From: Brevibacillus laterosporus DSM 25
GTDB lineage: Bacteria; Bacillota; Bacilli; Brevibacillales; Brevibacillaceae
Direction: 5' to 3'
Assembly: GCF_002706795.1 (NCBI RefSeq)
Contig: NZ_CP017705.1
Span: 3,594,501 to 3,658,500 of the forward strand
DNA length: 64,000 nucleotides
Below, piece after piece: positions 20,447-30,870 of this stretch (its first letter is position 1; every line of letters begins with the position of its first letter). A program made the translations under genes and the position numbers. The notes beneath the pieces are model-generated. The model did not search any database and was not told the DNA's origin. It worked only from the letters and a program-made list of their open reading frames with translations.

Positions 20447-20743
20447 ATGAGTGAAGACATGAAAAATGACTATGAAGTAGGCGACGTGATCGCATTGGTG
20501 GAGGAAGGGGAAGACGATTCGGCTACCCGTGATTTCCGCATCATGTACATCCTAGAAGTGGAAGATCGCAATTATCTAGTTTTAGTTCCAGTTGATCAAG
20601 AAGATAACGAAGAGTATGAAGTTCACTTCTTGCGTTATGATGGAAGCGACATTCTTGAGCCTATTGAAGACGATGCTGAATGGGACGCTGTAGAAGCTAC
20701 CTTTGAAACATTGATCGACGAATTGGAAAGCGAAGAGAGCTAG
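20447..20743 (+). CDS. DUF1292 family protein (YrzB)
   Basis: The 98-residue, very acidic protein has the DUF1292 pattern (IALVEEGEDDSATRDFRIMYILEVEDRNYLVLVP). The alaS-ireB-ruvX-yrzB cluster is conserved across Firmicutes and the function is unknown. ATG 20447 is chosen because GAGGTGAAAAC directly precedes it; an in-frame GTG at 20438 lies inside that site. Confidence 0.88.
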   Translation: MSEDMKNDYEVGDVIALVEEGEDDSATRDFRIMYILEVEDRNYLVLVPVDQEDNEEYEVHFLRYDGSDILEPIEDDAEWDAVEATFETLIDELESEES

Positions 20744-20766
20744 TATTTGATCACGTAGGAAGAACA

Positions 20767-20837
20767 GAGCATGGGTCAACTGGAGAAAAGGGCATCACAA
20801 GGATGATGACTTTTCTTCAGTAGCTCATGCTTTTTTT
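20767..20837 (+). terminator. Terminator after yrzB
   Basis: A long hairpin (GAGCATG ... CTGGAGAAAAG pairing with CTTTTCTTCAG ... CATGC) runs into seven T residues. Confidence 0.75.
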
Positions 20838-20862
20838 AAATCAAGGATGGAAGAGGGAGCTT

Positions 20863-21279
20863 ATGGCGACGAAAATGGTAAGTACGGTAATAGTACAAGA
20901 AGATCAATTTTTACTGATTCGAGAAGAAAGCAAAGAATGCGGAGGTTTATGGAATATCCCATCAGGAGTAGTACAAGCAGGAGAAAAAATTATGGATGCT
21001 GCTGTGCGCGAAGTATCTGAAAAAACGGCTCTACAAGTAGATTTAATCGGTCTAGCAGGTATCTATCAATTTGTAGATGCAACGAGAGAACAAGTGGTGT
21101 GCAATGTTTTTACAGCGACTGTGAGTGGAGGTAGCATTCAGATAGACGGAACAAAAATCATAGAAGCAAGATGGTTTCGTTTAACAGAGATTGAGCAGTT
21201 GGATGATGACACTCTTTGTCATGCCCATTTAGTAAGGCGAGTTTTTGAAGATATAAAAAATAATGGAAAAAACGGATAG
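20863..21279 (+). CDS. Nudix hydrolase-like protein with an altered Nudix box
   Basis: The 138-residue protein has the Nudix fold pattern. The Nudix box reads G-V-V-Q-A-G-E-x7-R-E-V-S-E-K-T-A-L, whereas the consensus is G-x5-E-x7-R-E-U-x-E-E-x-G-U. The second Glu of the EE pair is Lys, and the late Gly is Ala. Metal binding may be weaker or the substrate range changed. RBS GAGGGAG precedes the ATG. The substrate cannot be deduced. Confidence 0.8.
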   Translation: MATKMVSTVIVQEDQFLLIREESKECGGLWNIPSGVVQAGEKIMDAAVREVSEKTALQVDLIGLAGIYQFVDATREQVVCNVFTATVSGGSIQIDGTKIIEARWFRLTEIEQLDDDTLCHAHLVRRVFEDIKNNGKNG

Positions 21280-21364
21280 ACAAACAACAAGAATCGTTAT
21301 CAAAACGTGCAAGATATACGATCTTTTTGTATAATGAATGGCGATGTAATGTGAGGAGGAGTGT

Positions 21365-22471
21365 GTGAGCTTGGCAAAAGATAGTGAAGAAAGACAGGAT
21401 TTGCTAAGGAATCAATCCCGATCGCGAAAGAAACGAAGCGGTGGGTTTATAGTAAAAGGCTTGCTATGGTTCACATTGCTTGTCCTAATAGTAGGCGGCG
21501 TGGGGACCTCTTATGTATATCAACAGTTGCAACCAAATGCCATTACAGCTACTACCGAAGTAGATATCCCTCCAGGTTCTAGCGTCAAGCAAATAGCTAC
21601 ACTGCTAGAGAAGAATGGTATTATTAAAAATGCCAATTTATTCTCGTATTATGTTCGCTATCAAGGAGTAGCTGGTGATCTGAAAGCAGGAACCTATCAA
21701 ATTGATCAACAAGTAACCATCGAACAATTGATCAATATGTTGAGCGAAGGAACTCAAGCAGAAGTGGCTCGCTTTACCATACCAGAGGGCTGGAACGTAA
21801 GCCAGATTGCAGATGCGCTTGCTAAAAAAGGGTTAATTGAGAAAGATATTTTTATACATGAAATAAACGAGGGAGATTTCTCTGAATTTCCGTTTGTCTC
21901 GTCTATTCCCAAGAAAGAAGGGCGAAAATATCGGTTAGAGGGATATTTGTTTCCAGAAACCTATGAGGTTCGTAAGGGAGCAAGTGAGCATGAGATTATC
22001 GCCAAAATGCTGGGACAGTTTCAAAAAGAGTGGAAGCCAGAATGGACCGAACAAATAAAGAAGCACAAGTTAACAATAGATGAAGCGGTTAATTTGGCTG
22101 CGATTGTAGAACGTGAAGTGGTGGTGGACCACGAACGGTCAATTGTAGCTGGAATTTTTTATAATCGAATGCGTGATAGCTGGAAATTACAATCATGTGC
22201 CACTGTACAGTTCGTCTTAGGCAAGCAACGTGATCGCATTACATTTGAAGATTTAAAGATAGCTAGTCCATATAACACCTATATTCATGAGGGACTGCCT
22301 CCTGGACCGATTGCGAGTCCTGGTAGAGCGTCGCTTGAGTCGGTCGTGAATCCACAAAAAAACGAATACTTCTTCTTTGTGACGAAAAAGGACGGGACAC
22401 AGGAGCATTACTTCTCCAAGACATTTGCAGAGCATGTTTCTAAAAATGCTCAAAGTCAAGGAAGTTGGTAA
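21365..22471 (+). CDS. mltG: Endolytic murein transglycosylase MltG (YceG/YrrL)
   Basis: The 368-residue protein has a short basic cytoplasmic tail, one transmembrane segment (residues ~28-50) and the YceG domain outside. MltG cuts nascent glycan strands and sets their length. The catalytic Glu is in LAAIVEREVVVDHERSIVAGIFYNR near residue 247. GTG 21365 follows GAGGAGGAGTGT. The gene precedes trmR, the same order as yrrL-yrrM in B. subtilis. Confidence 0.92.
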   Translation: MSLAKDSEERQDLLRNQSRSRKKRSGGFIVKGLLWFTLLVLIVGGVGTSYVYQQLQPNAITATTEVDIPPGSSVKQIATLLEKNGIIKNANLFSYYVRYQGVAGDLKAGTYQIDQQVTIEQLINMLSEGTQAEVARFTIPEGWNVSQIADALAKKGLIEKDIFIHEINEGDFSEFPFVSSIPKKEGRKYRLEGYLFPETYEVRKGASEHEIIAKMLGQFQKEWKPEWTEQIKKHKLTIDEAVNLAAIVEREVVVDHERSIVAGIFYNRMRDSWKLQSCATVQFVLGKQRDRITFEDLKIASPYNTYIHEGLPPGPIASPGRASLESVVNPQKNEYFFFVTKKDGTQEHYFSKTFAEHVSKNAQSQGSW

Positions 22472-22592
22472 CAAAACGATAGTGGCTGTTTTGGTGAAAT
22501 GTGTTATAATAGAACGGTTGTGAATTAGCTTATGACAGATTCTATACCAAAATGTATACTATCTGGTTGAAAGAGAACGGGGGACCTTCCAC

Positions 22593-23246
22593 ATGATTAC
22601 GAACCCTGCGATAGATAATTATTTAAAAGATCTTATTCCACAGCGCTCCCCGCTATTAACGCGACTAGAGCAGGAGGCACATGAAGAGAATATCCCTATC
22701 ATTCAGTTGACTGGGGCACAATTCTTACGTACCTTACTGTTAATCAAAAGACCCAAAAGCATCTTGGAAGTAGGTACAGCCATTGGTTACTCAACAACCT
22801 GGTTGGCTGAGGCTGCTCCTACGGCAAAAATAGTAACAATGGAACTAGACGAAGAGCGAATCACCCGCGCACGTGCTACGTTTAAAGAAGCTGGCCTAGA
22901 AGATCGAATTGAACTGATAGAGGGCGACGCGACAAAGGGTTTAGCAGATTCATATGAGTTTGATTGTTTGTTTATTGACGCTGCTAAGGGACAATATCTC
23001 ACCTTTTTACAATTATACCTCCCTTTGTTAAAAGAAGGGGGTCTAGTAATTACGGACAATGTCTTATACCGTGGTCTTGTTACTGATCCGCAAGCGGCAG
23101 GAAAACGTCAAAAGAAAATGGTCGAGAAGATTGATGGATTTAACAAGCATCTAATGGGACACCCCCAGCTAGAAACATCCATTGTACCTATAGGGGATGG
23201 GATTGCGATTAGTGTAAAGCAGACGAGAGGAGAGGGCAGTGCGTGA
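22593..23246 (+). CDS. trmR: tRNA 5-hydroxyuridine O-methyltransferase TrmR (YrrM)
   Basis: The 217-residue SAM-dependent O-methyltransferase carries the SAM-binding motif LEVGTAIGYSTTWL (residues ~62-75) and the DEERITRAR and FIDAAKGQY segments of the YrrM group. TrmR converts 5-hydroxyuridine at the tRNA wobble position to 5-methoxyuridine. The next two genes are the U32 proteins that make the hydroxyuridine. Its stop codon overlaps the start of trhP1, indicating translational coupling. Confidence 0.92.
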   Translation: MITNPAIDNYLKDLIPQRSPLLTRLEQEAHEENIPIIQLTGAQFLRTLLLIKRPKSILEVGTAIGYSTTWLAEAAPTAKIVTMELDEERITRARATFKEAGLEDRIELIEGDATKGLADSYEFDCLFIDAAKGQYLTFLQLYLPLLKEGGLVITDNVLYRGLVTDPQAAGKRQKKMVEKIDGFNKHLMGHPQLETSIVPIGDGIAISVKQTRGEGSA

Positions 23247-24184
23247 AAAAGCCTGAACTATTGGTTGCGGTAAAAAAATTAGCTGATGTTCTGCCGTTAA
23301 TTGAGGCTGGTGCGGATGCTCTAAGCATTGGAGAAGCACGCTATGGACTACGCAATGCAGGAGATTTTACCGTTGAAGAAATAGACGAAGCGATTCGCTT
23401 GGCACATAGTAAGGGTGCTAAGGTGTACATCAATATAAATTCGTTATTGCACAATGAAGAATTAGATGGATTAGACGATTTTCTCATTCGTTTGGAAACA
23501 GTGGGAGCAGATGCTGTAGTATTTGGTGATCCGGCTGTTTTGGTAGCTGCTAAACAAGTGGCTTCCAAGCTAAAGCTACACTGGAGTATGGAAATGCTAT
23601 CCACAAGTTACGATACAATTAATTATTGGGCAGAAAAAGGGGCAAGCCGTGCTGTATTGGCACGTGAATTGACCATAGATGAGACCCTTGAAAATCAACA
23701 AGAAGCAAAATGCGAGATTCAAACGCAAGTACATGGTCCAACTTGCATTTTCCAATCCAAACGTGATCTTGTATCGGCTTATTTTGGTCATCAGGGACGT
23801 GATATGGAACAGGAAGATACCAGTATGGATCGCGGCATGTACGTGAAGGAAGAAAAACGCCGCAATATTAGCTATCCTGTATATGAAGATCTCCATGGAA
23901 CTCATATTATCAGTGCGGAAGATATCTGTATGATTGATGGTCTTGAGGATTTTGTGAATGGTGAATTGGACAGTTTGAAAATTGAAGGATTGCTGCATAC
24001 CTCTGAGTATTTAATTGAAGTGACCAAGCTATATCGTGAAGCTCTAGATTTGTGCGTATCTGATGTAGAACAATATCGTGATAAAGCAGCTGAGTTTCTT
24101 GAGAAAATCGAAGCCCTGCAACCAAAAAATCGACCTTTGAACACTGGATTTTATTATAAACCACCAATTCCTTACCATGCATAA
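23243..24184 (+). CDS. trhP1: U32 family protein, tRNA hydroxylation protein P1 (YrrN)
   Basis: The 313-residue protein belongs to peptidase family U32, whose members act in tRNA and cofactor hydroxylation rather than proteolysis. It has the ADALSIGEARYGLRNAGDFT start and the PTCIFQSKRD segment. In B. subtilis YrrN and YrrO together form 5-hydroxyuridine at tRNA position 34 using prephenate. It starts with a GTG overlapping the trmR stop by four bases. Confidence 0.9.
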   Translation: MKKPELLVAVKKLADVLPLIEAGADALSIGEARYGLRNAGDFTVEEIDEAIRLAHSKGAKVYININSLLHNEELDGLDDFLIRLETVGADAVVFGDPAVLVAAKQVASKLKLHWSMEMLSTSYDTINYWAEKGASRAVLARELTIDETLENQQEAKCEIQTQVHGPTCIFQSKRDLVSAYFGHQGRDMEQEDTSMDRGMYVKEEKRRNISYPVYEDLHGTHIISAEDICMIDGLEDFVNGELDSLKIEGLLHTSEYLIEVTKLYREALDLCVSDVEQYRDKAAEFLEKIEALQPKNRPLNTGFYYKPPIPYHA

Positions 24185-24230
24185 ACGGGTAAAGAAGACT
24201 TGCGTAAATTGAAATGAGAGGTGAATCATC

Positions 24231-25511
24231 TTGAGCACGATTATAACCCCAAATCAAACAGGATTAAAATCGGTGATTGCTAAGCCTGAGTTACTAGCTC
24301 CAGCAGGTAACCTAGAAAAATTACAGTTTGCAATTCGTTATGGAGCAGACGCCGTATATATCGGTGGTCAAGTATACAGCTTGCGTGCCAATGCTGATAA
24401 CTTCTCCTATGATGAAATGCGTGAAGGGGTTAAATTTGCCCATGCTCACGGAGCTAAAGTGTTTGTAGCGACCAATATTATTGCCCACAACGAAGATTTA
24501 GGTGGCATGGCGGAGTATTATCAGGAACTACAAAATATTGGCATTGATGCTGTTATTGTAGCGGACCCTGCATTGATTCAGGCATGTAAGAAGGCGGCTC
24601 CAAAAATTGAAGTGCATTTGAGCACTCAGGCTTCTACAACGAACTGGCGCTCCGTTCAGTTTTGGAAAGATGAAGGAATTTCTCGTGTCGTTCTAGCACG
24701 TGAAGTTTCCATGAAAGAAATTTATGATATAAAATCTCATGTTGATGTAGAAATTGAAGCGTTTATTCACGGCGCGATGTGTATTGCTTATTCCGGTCGA
24801 TGTGTATTGTCTAATCATATGGCGATGCGTGATTCTAACCGTGGAGGTTGTGCACAATCCTGTCGTTGGAAATATGATCTATTTGAAGATGGATTTAACT
24901 TCGAAGAGGCAGAGAAAAACGGTGCCAAGACATTGTTTGCTGAAGGAGACGAGCAATATACGATGTCTCCTAAGGATTTAAGCATGTTACCATATATTGC
25001 AGATATGATTGACGCTGGTGTCGATTCCCTAAAAGTGGAAGGCCGGATGAAGTCTATCCATTATGTAGCAACCGTTTCTCGTGCTTATCGCATGGCGATT
25101 GATTCTTACTTTGAAAATCCGAAAAACTTCAAGATCAAACAAGAATGGATCGACGAAGTGTACAAGGCTGCGCCACGTACGCTGTCTACTGGATTCTTTT
25201 ACGGAAGCCCAAGCACACAAGAACAAATCTTTGGTGAACCAGATCATCCGATCCCTTACGATTTTGCCGGATTGGTTATGGACTATGATCCTGCTACAAG
25301 TATTGCAACTGTTCAAGTGCGCAACCACTTTAAAGTGGGCTCGAAGGTAGAATTCTTTGGACCAGATACATTCTTTGCACAACAAGTAGAACAAATTTGG
25401 CACCATGTCACTGATGAAACATTAGATGCAGCACGTCATCCAATGTCATTGGTCAAAATGAAGGTAAACCAACCGGTGAAACCTTATGACATGATGAGGA
25501 AGGAGCTATAG
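24231..25511 (+). CDS. trhP2: U32 family protein, tRNA hydroxylation protein P2 (YrrO)
   Basis: The 426-residue U32 protein has the family signature [22 protein letters not shown] followed by GGCAQSCRW. These four cysteines are typical of the catalytic, iron-sulfur-binding U32 proteins. The C-terminal ~90 residues form the small barrel domain ([13 protein letters not shown]). TTG 24231 is supported by GAGAGGTGA. It pairs with trhP1 for wobble-uridine hydroxylation and is followed after one base by udk. Confidence 0.92.
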   Translation: MSTIITPNQTGLKSVIAKPELLAPAGNLEKLQFAIRYGADAVYIGGQVYSLRANADNFSYDEMREGVKFAHAHGAKVFVATNIIAHNEDLGGMAEYYQELQNIGIDAVIVADPALIQACKKAAPKIEVHLSTQASTTNWRSVQFWKDEGISRVVLAREVSMKEIYDIKSHVDVEIEAFIHGAMCIAYSGRCVLSNHMAMRDSNRGGCAQSCRWKYDLFEDGFNFEEAEKNGAKTLFAEGDEQYTMSPKDLSMLPYIADMIDAGVDSLKVEGRMKSIHYVATVSRAYRMAIDSYFENPKNFKIKQEWIDEVYKAAPRTLSTGFFYGSPSTQEQIFGEPDHPIPYDFAGLVMDYDPATSIATVQVRNHFKVGSKVEFFGPDTFFAQQVEQIWHHVTDETLDAARHPMSLVKMKVNQPVKPYDMMRKEL

Positions 25512-25512
25512 A

Positions 25513-26154
25513 ATGGGTCGCCCCGTACTGATTGGGGTAGCCGGGGGAAGCGGGTCCGGTAAAACCACCGTTGCAAGAGAATTATACCGCCAGTTTAAAG
25601 ACGAGAGTGTCTTGATGATTGAGCAGGATTCTTATTATAAGGATCAAAGCTACATGACAATGGATGAGCGTGTAAAAACAAATTACGACCATCCTTTTGC
25701 TTTTGATAATGATCTATTGCTAACACACCTCCATGAGCTACTCAACTATCGAGCAATCGAAAAACCGCAATATGATTTTAAGGAGCATACTAGAGCGGCA
25801 ATGACGGTTAATGTCCAGCCAGCCGATGTTATTATCCTTGAAGGTATGTTGATCTTAGAAGACCAACGTATTCGCGACATGATGGATATTAAGGTGTTTG
25901 TTGATACAGACGCCGACGTTCGTATCGTGAGGCGTATTCAGCGTGATATTGAGGAGCGCGGACGCAGTTTAGACAGTGTTGTTCAACAGTACTTAAATGT
26001 TGTTCGTCCCATGCATTTGCAATTTATCGAACCCACAAAGCGCTATGCAAATATCATTATTCCAGAGGGTGGCTATAACAAGGTAGCACTTGATCTGCTC
26101 TCCACAAAAATACACAACATCTTACATGATAAGAACCAATGTTTTTTTGAATAG
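25513..26154 (+). CDS. udk: Uridine kinase
   Basis: The 213-residue P-loop kinase starts [24 protein letters not shown], with Walker A near residue 12. It contains the uridine-kinase signatures [15 protein letters not shown] and IILEGMLIL. It phosphorylates uridine and cytidine in pyrimidine salvage. It is directly downstream of trhP2, as in B. subtilis; greA, which often follows, is not here. Confidence 0.96.
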   Translation: MGRPVLIGVAGGSGSGKTTVARELYRQFKDESVLMIEQDSYYKDQSYMTMDERVKTNYDHPFAFDNDLLLTHLHELLNYRAIEKPQYDFKEHTRAAMTVNVQPADVIILEGMLILEDQRIRDMMDIKVFVDTDADVRIVRRIQRDIEERGRSLDSVVQQYLNVVRPMHLQFIEPTKRYANIIIPEGGYNKVALDLLSTKIHNILHDKNQCFFE

Positions 26155-26275
26155 ACATAGCTAATAAATGATTACAAAAGACTCATACCAGCTTACATGG
26201 TGTGGGTCTTTTTGGTTTGAAAAGGTGGCTGGAGGGAAATACTGGGGAGAAAAAGTGAAGGAGGTGAGAAAGAAA

Positions 26276-28075
26276 ATGGATCTGCAAGCGCTTAATAAGC
26301 GGAGAAGCTTCCTTATCCTACTAATTATCAGTTTACTGTTCGGGGGATTATTAGTGAGGCTTTGGTGGATTCAGGTAGCAGCAGCCCATTCTTTTTCCCC
26401 TCATAATATTGATTTGGTTAAAGCGGCGGTTAAACAAAGACAGCAGGCCATTACATTAAATAGTGGACGAGGTGAAATCACAGATCGTCATGGAGAACCG
26501 CTTACGGGAGTAGAAAAAAGTGCACTCATTCTTTTTCCATTGGCTCGTGGTAATACAGAGGTAAATGAGAAGATCAGAAAAGTAGCGGAGATTGTGCAAA
26601 GTAGGGAGTCTGAAATCATGAAAATGATTCAGAAAGGAAAAAACCCGGCACCTTTGCGTGACTTCGCTGGAAATATCATTGAATTAAATGAAAAACAGAT
26701 GAAGCAAATTAATGATTTAAAAATCCCAGGCATCTTATCCGTAGCAATGACGGAACGTTATGCTCCAACAGGTATTGCTAAACAAGTGATCGGGTATGTA
26801 AGTCAAAATCCTGAGCGAATTGCGCAATTATATGCAGATGATTTACGAAGTGGAAAAATGATGGCCGATACCCCGATTGGATCTTCTGGACTAGAACGAA
26901 CGTTTGATCGTTTTTTGCAAGGAATGCAACCATCTATCCTCTCTTATTATGTAGATGGTCAAGGAAATCCCTTAAGTGGATTGGATACAAGATTTTCTAT
27001 AGAGGATAATGCCTTTTATCCATTGACCGTGAAAACAACAGTGGATCGCCAAATCCAATCATATATGGAACAAGCAATGGATATGGCGGGAATAGAAGAT
27101 GGGGCGGTCGTGGTGCTTGATGTGAAAAATAGTGATATCCTGGCAATGGCTTCTCGTCCAAAATTTGACCCAACGAAGGTGAATGTGGAAGAAGGAAAAT
27201 GGAAAAATCAAGCATTAATTCAGATTTCACCAGGATCGGTTTATAAAACAGTCGTAGCTGCCGCTGCACTAGAGGATGGGGTTGTATCTCCTAGAGAAAC
27301 CTTTACCTGTGAAGGCAGCTATGGAAAATATGGATTCTCCTGCTGGAAAAAAGAAGGTCATGGACACTTAACTATGCTGGAAGCCTTTGCGGAGTCATGT
27401 AATATTACTTTTGCTGAGATCGCCAAGCGTTTAGGTGGAGAACGAATTTTGAAACAAGCGGAGAAAATGGGGCTAACCAACCAAGTTGGGTGGCAGGTTG
27501 ACCAATTGTATAAAATGGAAAATTTTAAGCAGCTAGATGGAGAAGAGAAAGGTCAAGTTTTTGCTAAAGGAGTATCGCCAAATGATGAGGGTGTTCTCAT
27601 TCAGACAGCGATTGGTCAGCGCGATGTACAGGTTTCTCCTCTACAGACAGCAAATATGATGGCTATGATTGCTAGAGGTGGTAAAGCAAAGGAAGCTCGC
27701 CTCGTCTCAGAAATTGAATACCGGAATGGAAGTCGATTTTATGAGTTTCCGGAGAATGAGCTAGCTGGGGTAGGAGTGGACAAGGTTACTTCTCAAAAGC
27801 TTTCGCGTTTTCTACAAGAGGTTGTCCGAGAAGGTACGGGCAGCTCCTTGAAAGACCTGCCGTTATCTGTCGCTGGTAAAAGCGGAACCGCACAGGTCTT
27901 ATATAAAGGAGAGCCTAAGGTGCATCAGTGGTTTGCTGGATTTGCTCCTGCTAATAGTCCTCGATACGCTATTGTAGTGGTAGCTAAAAACCAACAGATA
28001 TCAGCGGCGAGCAAAGCGACTCAAGCATTTAAATTAGCTATCGAGCGGCTTGCGACGTTTGAACTTCGATCTTAG
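26276..28075 (+). CDS. pbpI: Class B penicillin-binding protein (PbpI/YrrR-like)
   Basis: The 599-residue peptidoglycan transpeptidase has a short cytoplasmic tail, a transmembrane segment (residues ~11-30), a dimerisation domain and a C-terminal transpeptidase domain. Active-site motifs are S-V-Y-K in SPGSVYKT (~residue 321), S-C-N (~374) and K-S-G in GKSGTAQV (~534). In B. subtilis yrrR (pbpI) lies in this neighbourhood. The length and motif set also resemble SpoVD-type proteins, so the gene name is by position. ATG 26276 has AAGGAGGTGAG upstream. Its 3' end overlaps the convergent JAMM gene by 38 bp. Confidence 0.85.
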   Translation: MDLQALNKRRSFLILLIISLLFGGLLVRLWWIQVAAAHSFSPHNIDLVKAAVKQRQQAITLNSGRGEITDRHGEPLTGVEKSALILFPLARGNTEVNEKIRKVAEIVQSRESEIMKMIQKGKNPAPLRDFAGNIIELNEKQMKQINDLKIPGILSVAMTERYAPTGIAKQVIGYVSQNPERIAQLYADDLRSGKMMADTPIGSSGLERTFDRFLQGMQPSILSYYVDGQGNPLSGLDTRFSIEDNAFYPLTVKTTVDRQIQSYMEQAMDMAGIEDGAVVVLDVKNSDILAMASRPKFDPTKVNVEEGKWKNQALIQISPGSVYKTVVAAAALEDGVVSPRETFTCEGSYGKYGFSCWKKEGHGHLTMLEAFAESCNITFAEIAKRLGGERILKQAEKMGLTNQVGWQVDQLYKMENFKQLDGEEKGQVFAKGVSPNDEGVLIQTAIGQRDVQVSPLQTANMMAMIARGGKAKEARLVSEIEYRNGSRFYEFPENELAGVGVDKVTSQKLSRFLQEVVREGTGSSLKDLPLSVAGKSGTAQVLYKGEPKVHQWFAGFAPANSPRYAIVVVAKNQQISAASKATQAFKLAIERLATFELRS

Positions 28076-28511
28076 AAAAAGAACGAATTCCTCTGTCTAA
28101 GAAGTAAGCGCGAGCCATTAGCTGTTCCTGTCGGTTATATCCGACGATCAACATGATAGGGGAATTGGAACGATATTCATTTTTATTGCTTTTTTGAACG
28201 AACGTATTTTTGTCGGTTCGACTAGGCGTAAGACGCGGCATTGTATGACTGTGCCAATCGCCAATGTACTGTATTTTACTATTTGGTCGTGTTTTACGCC
28301 TAATGATACGGCGAAGATAAGGATCATCAAATAAAATGGAATGTTCCATCCGTAATGCATTAGGACCAGGCTCACTAGCAAATGTAATAATCCAACTAGT
28401 AGCATCTTGCTGATAACCTAAAAGAACCCCACCTGTTTCCAAATCAGGATATTCTCCAACCGCTCTTTGAATCTGGGACCATGCGGTTTCTGTAAGATAT
28501 AAGGTTGACAT
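28038..28511 (-). CDS. JAMM/MPN metalloprotease (Prok-JAB family)
   Basis: The 157-residue protein has a complete JAMM active site: the Glu in ETGGVLLG (~residue 26) and H-S-H-x7-S-x2-D in DWHSHTMPRLTPSRTD. Prokaryotic JAB proteases cleave isopeptide or peptide bonds, often of ubiquitin-like or sulfur-carrier proteins, and occur in defence and conjugation loci. No ubiquitin-like, E1 or nucleotidyltransferase gene lies next to it; the nearest E1-like gene is tcdA, 20 kb away. It overlaps the pbpI end convergently. Substrate unknown. Confidence 0.82.
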   Translation of the reverse strand: MSTLYLTETAWSQIQRAVGEYPDLETGGVLLGYQQDATSWIITFASEPGPNALRMEHSILFDDPYLRRIIRRKTRPNSKIQYIGDWHSHTMPRLTPSRTDKNTFVQKSNKNEYRSNSPIMLIVGYNRQEQLMARAYFLDRGIRSFSKIEVQTSQAAR

Positions 28512-28708
28512 CCCAAGACCTCCTTTCCAAAAATGACGGAAGTGTTAACTATCTTGCCAGTATATGTGAGAAGATGGGAGGACGTGTATTGGTCAAGTGA
28601 CTATAGCTGAAAAACAAAAAAAGAGAAGAATAACAGGAAAAAATACACTGTTCTTTTATGTGAAAAGGTATAATCCCGTTTTTTTTACAGTTAGTAAGTA
28701 ATTAGGCC

Positions 28709-28736
28709 TAAATTTTTTGGTGTATATTGACGATAT
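28709..28736 (+). promoter_or_regulatory. Sigma-D (motility) promoter of the chemoreceptor gene
   Basis: TAAA, 16 bases, then GACGATAT: one mismatch to the B. subtilis sigma-D consensus TAAA-N15-GCCGATAT. This matches the flagellar/chemotaxis role of the next gene. Confidence 0.7.
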
Positions 28737-28789
28737 AGATAATGCATAAGTCTGTTCAAATCACTGAAAACTGTGGGGGGCGATACCAT

Positions 28790-30544
28790 TTGAATCACAG
28801 AAGCCTTTCGTTTCGTGCGATAGCTTTCATCTCCGTCATCATTCTTTTATTTGCCTCGGTTTCAATTGTCTTGTCGTACGATCGTCAGAAACAGATGTTT
28901 ATTCAAGTAATTGCAGCGATTTCAAAAACAGTCGATACCCAGCTTGAGACATTATCTTCAGAAATAGATGCTGTTAAACGTCTGCTTGCTGACGATTCAA
29001 ACACCTATTCGGGTTACACCAACGTCTTTATAAGTCTGTCCAATAAGTTGGATAATTCACTAAAAGCGGAATATATAACAGATGGATATCTATTTGCTCC
29101 AGACCTTATTGAAACAGATCAAAAGAGTCAGCTTAAAGTTATTTTAGCAAGTGATAAGCTTGTAGAGGCGGGCGTTAAGCCTAATACTGTTATCGACCTA
29201 AATCCATCACAGCTTATTGCGTATCAAACAGCATTGGACAAGGGAGAAAGTATTTCAAAAACCTTTATTACTGAAGACAGAGAGATTTTAACGGTATTTA
29301 CCACAATTAAGAATCGTTCCGATCAAGTTTCAGCTGTACTAGCCATTAACTTTGATTATGATCTGATGCAAAAAGATCTTTTGCAAAGCTTACAATTTCC
29401 TGTATTGATAAGTTTATGTATGGGCGGTCTTTTACTTGGTGGTAGTATCTATGCCATTCGGCACACATTGAAACGCATTAAAGCTGTATCTGACCTATCT
29501 TTACAGACTGCACAAGGAGATCTCACTGTTCGTGTACCAGTAACTTCTAAGGATGAGATAGGGGTATTAGCAGAGAACTTTAATACGATGTTATGTAGCA
29601 TTGAAGAGGTTGTGAAGGGGATTGATCGAACAACAGCAAGTATGGTTGATTCTTCAGAAAATCTCTTTGTCCACGCTGAACAGACAACGCAAGCCACGAC
29701 GCAAATTTCTGCAGACATTCAACAGGTAGCAGCGGGTTCAGAAACCCAGATGCAAGGGGCTCTGGAAAGTGTACGTTCAATGGAAGAAATGGCAACAGGA
29801 ATTCAGCGTATTGCGGAATCTGCTTCTCAAGTAGCAGAGGTAGCTGGAGAAGCAACAAAAGAAGCTGAGCAAGGGAATATAGTGATTCAAAATACGATCG
29901 GACAAATCAGAGCGTTAAGTCAGACCGTAAATGAAGCTGTAGTGGTTATTAATATTTTAAATGAAGTTTCTACTGAAATTGGACATATTACGGGTGCTAT
30001 TACTACGATCTCTAATCAAACCAATCTACTTGCATTAAATGCAGCGATTGAAGCGGCACGTGCAGGTGAAAATGGAAAAGGCTTTGCTGTCGTAGCCAAT
30101 GAAGTGCGTAAACTAGCTGAGCAATCAAAAGAATCATCGGATCAAATTAGATTGCTGGTACAAGGTATTCAGGAAGGTACGCAACAAGCAATGGATTCCA
30201 TGACGAAAGGAGAAAGAGAAGTAGTAGAAACGGTGGGAGCTGTTGAACAGGCCGGACAAGCTTTTGAAAGAATTGTTTCTTCCATTCAAAACATTACGGG
30301 CCAAATTGAAGAAGTGTCCGCTTCCTCTGAAGAGATGTCAGCTAGTACAGAGGAGGTCACGGCAACCATCGAGCAGTTATCACAAATTGCTCAGGGAGCT
30401 ACGCAATATACACAAAATGTGGCATCTTCCTCTCAGCAACAATTAGCTGCCATTGAAGAGGTTGCTACTTCTGCAAGTGAAGTGAATCGAACCGCAAAAG
30501 ATTTACAGACAGCAGTTGAACATTTTAAAGTGAGAAAAGGATAG
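28790..30544 (+). CDS. Methyl-accepting chemotaxis protein
   Basis: The 584-residue receptor has a transmembrane segment near the N-terminus (~10-30), an extracellular sensor region (~30-205), a second transmembrane segment, a HAMP domain and the long coiled-coil signalling domain. The conserved hairpin tip is [40 protein letters not shown]. The ligand cannot be predicted. TTG 28790 is preferred: GGGGGG lies upstream, and the sigma-D promoter would start transcription at about 28743, too late for the ATG at 28742. Confidence 0.9.
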   Translation: MNHRSLSFRAIAFISVIILLFASVSIVLSYDRQKQMFIQVIAAISKTVDTQLETLSSEIDAVKRLLADDSNTYSGYTNVFISLSNKLDNSLKAEYITDGYLFAPDLIETDQKSQLKVILASDKLVEAGVKPNTVIDLNPSQLIAYQTALDKGESISKTFITEDREILTVFTTIKNRSDQVSAVLAINFDYDLMQKDLLQSLQFPVLISLCMGGLLLGGSIYAIRHTLKRIKAVSDLSLQTAQGDLTVRVPVTSKDEIGVLAENFNTMLCSIEEVVKGIDRTTASMVDSSENLFVHAEQTTQATTQISADIQQVAAGSETQMQGALESVRSMEEMATGIQRIAESASQVAEVAGEATKEAEQGNIVIQNTIGQIRALSQTVNEAVVVINILNEVSTEIGHITGAITTISNQTNLLALNAAIEAARAGENGKGFAVVANEVRKLAEQSKESSDQIRLLVQGIQEGTQQAMDSMTKGEREVVETVGAVEQAGQAFERIVSSIQNITGQIEEVSASSEEMSASTEEVTATIEQLSQIAQGATQYTQNVASSSQQQLAAIEEVATSASEVNRTAKDLQTAVEHFKVRKG

Positions 30545-30675
30545 GAACAGTCAGAAGGATATAGCCTATTATACTTTTACAAATAGGGAAGAATTCTAAA
30601 CAGGAAAAGACTAGAGGATTTTAGATAACTAATCATAGTAGTCAGATAGGTAAATATGGTTTGGAAATCATGAGG

Positions 30676-30717
30676 AAGACGACAGACGACAGAGAAGTAT
30701 CCTGTCGTCTTTTTTTT
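30676..30717 (+). terminator. Terminator of the chemoreceptor gene
   Basis: Perfect stem AAGACGACAG / CTGTCGTCTT followed by a T run. Confidence 0.85.
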
Positions 30718-30772
30718 ACAAATAATAATTATGATCTCCTTTTCAAAAACGAAAGTATACTCGTAAAGTACT

Positions 30773-30800
30773 TTGGATTTGGAAGAAAATCAGGTATAAT
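30773..30800 (+). promoter_or_regulatory. Promoter of the NSS transporter gene
   Basis: TTGGAT and TATAAT with a 16-bp spacer, about 70 bp before the start codon. The rest of 30545-30870 holds only the preceding terminator. Confidence 0.5.
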
Positions 30801-30870
30801 ATAAAGTTTAGGGGGATTTTAGAGAGGTCCCAAAGAATGTAGCAGAGAAAAGTCAGGAGCGGAGTATAGT

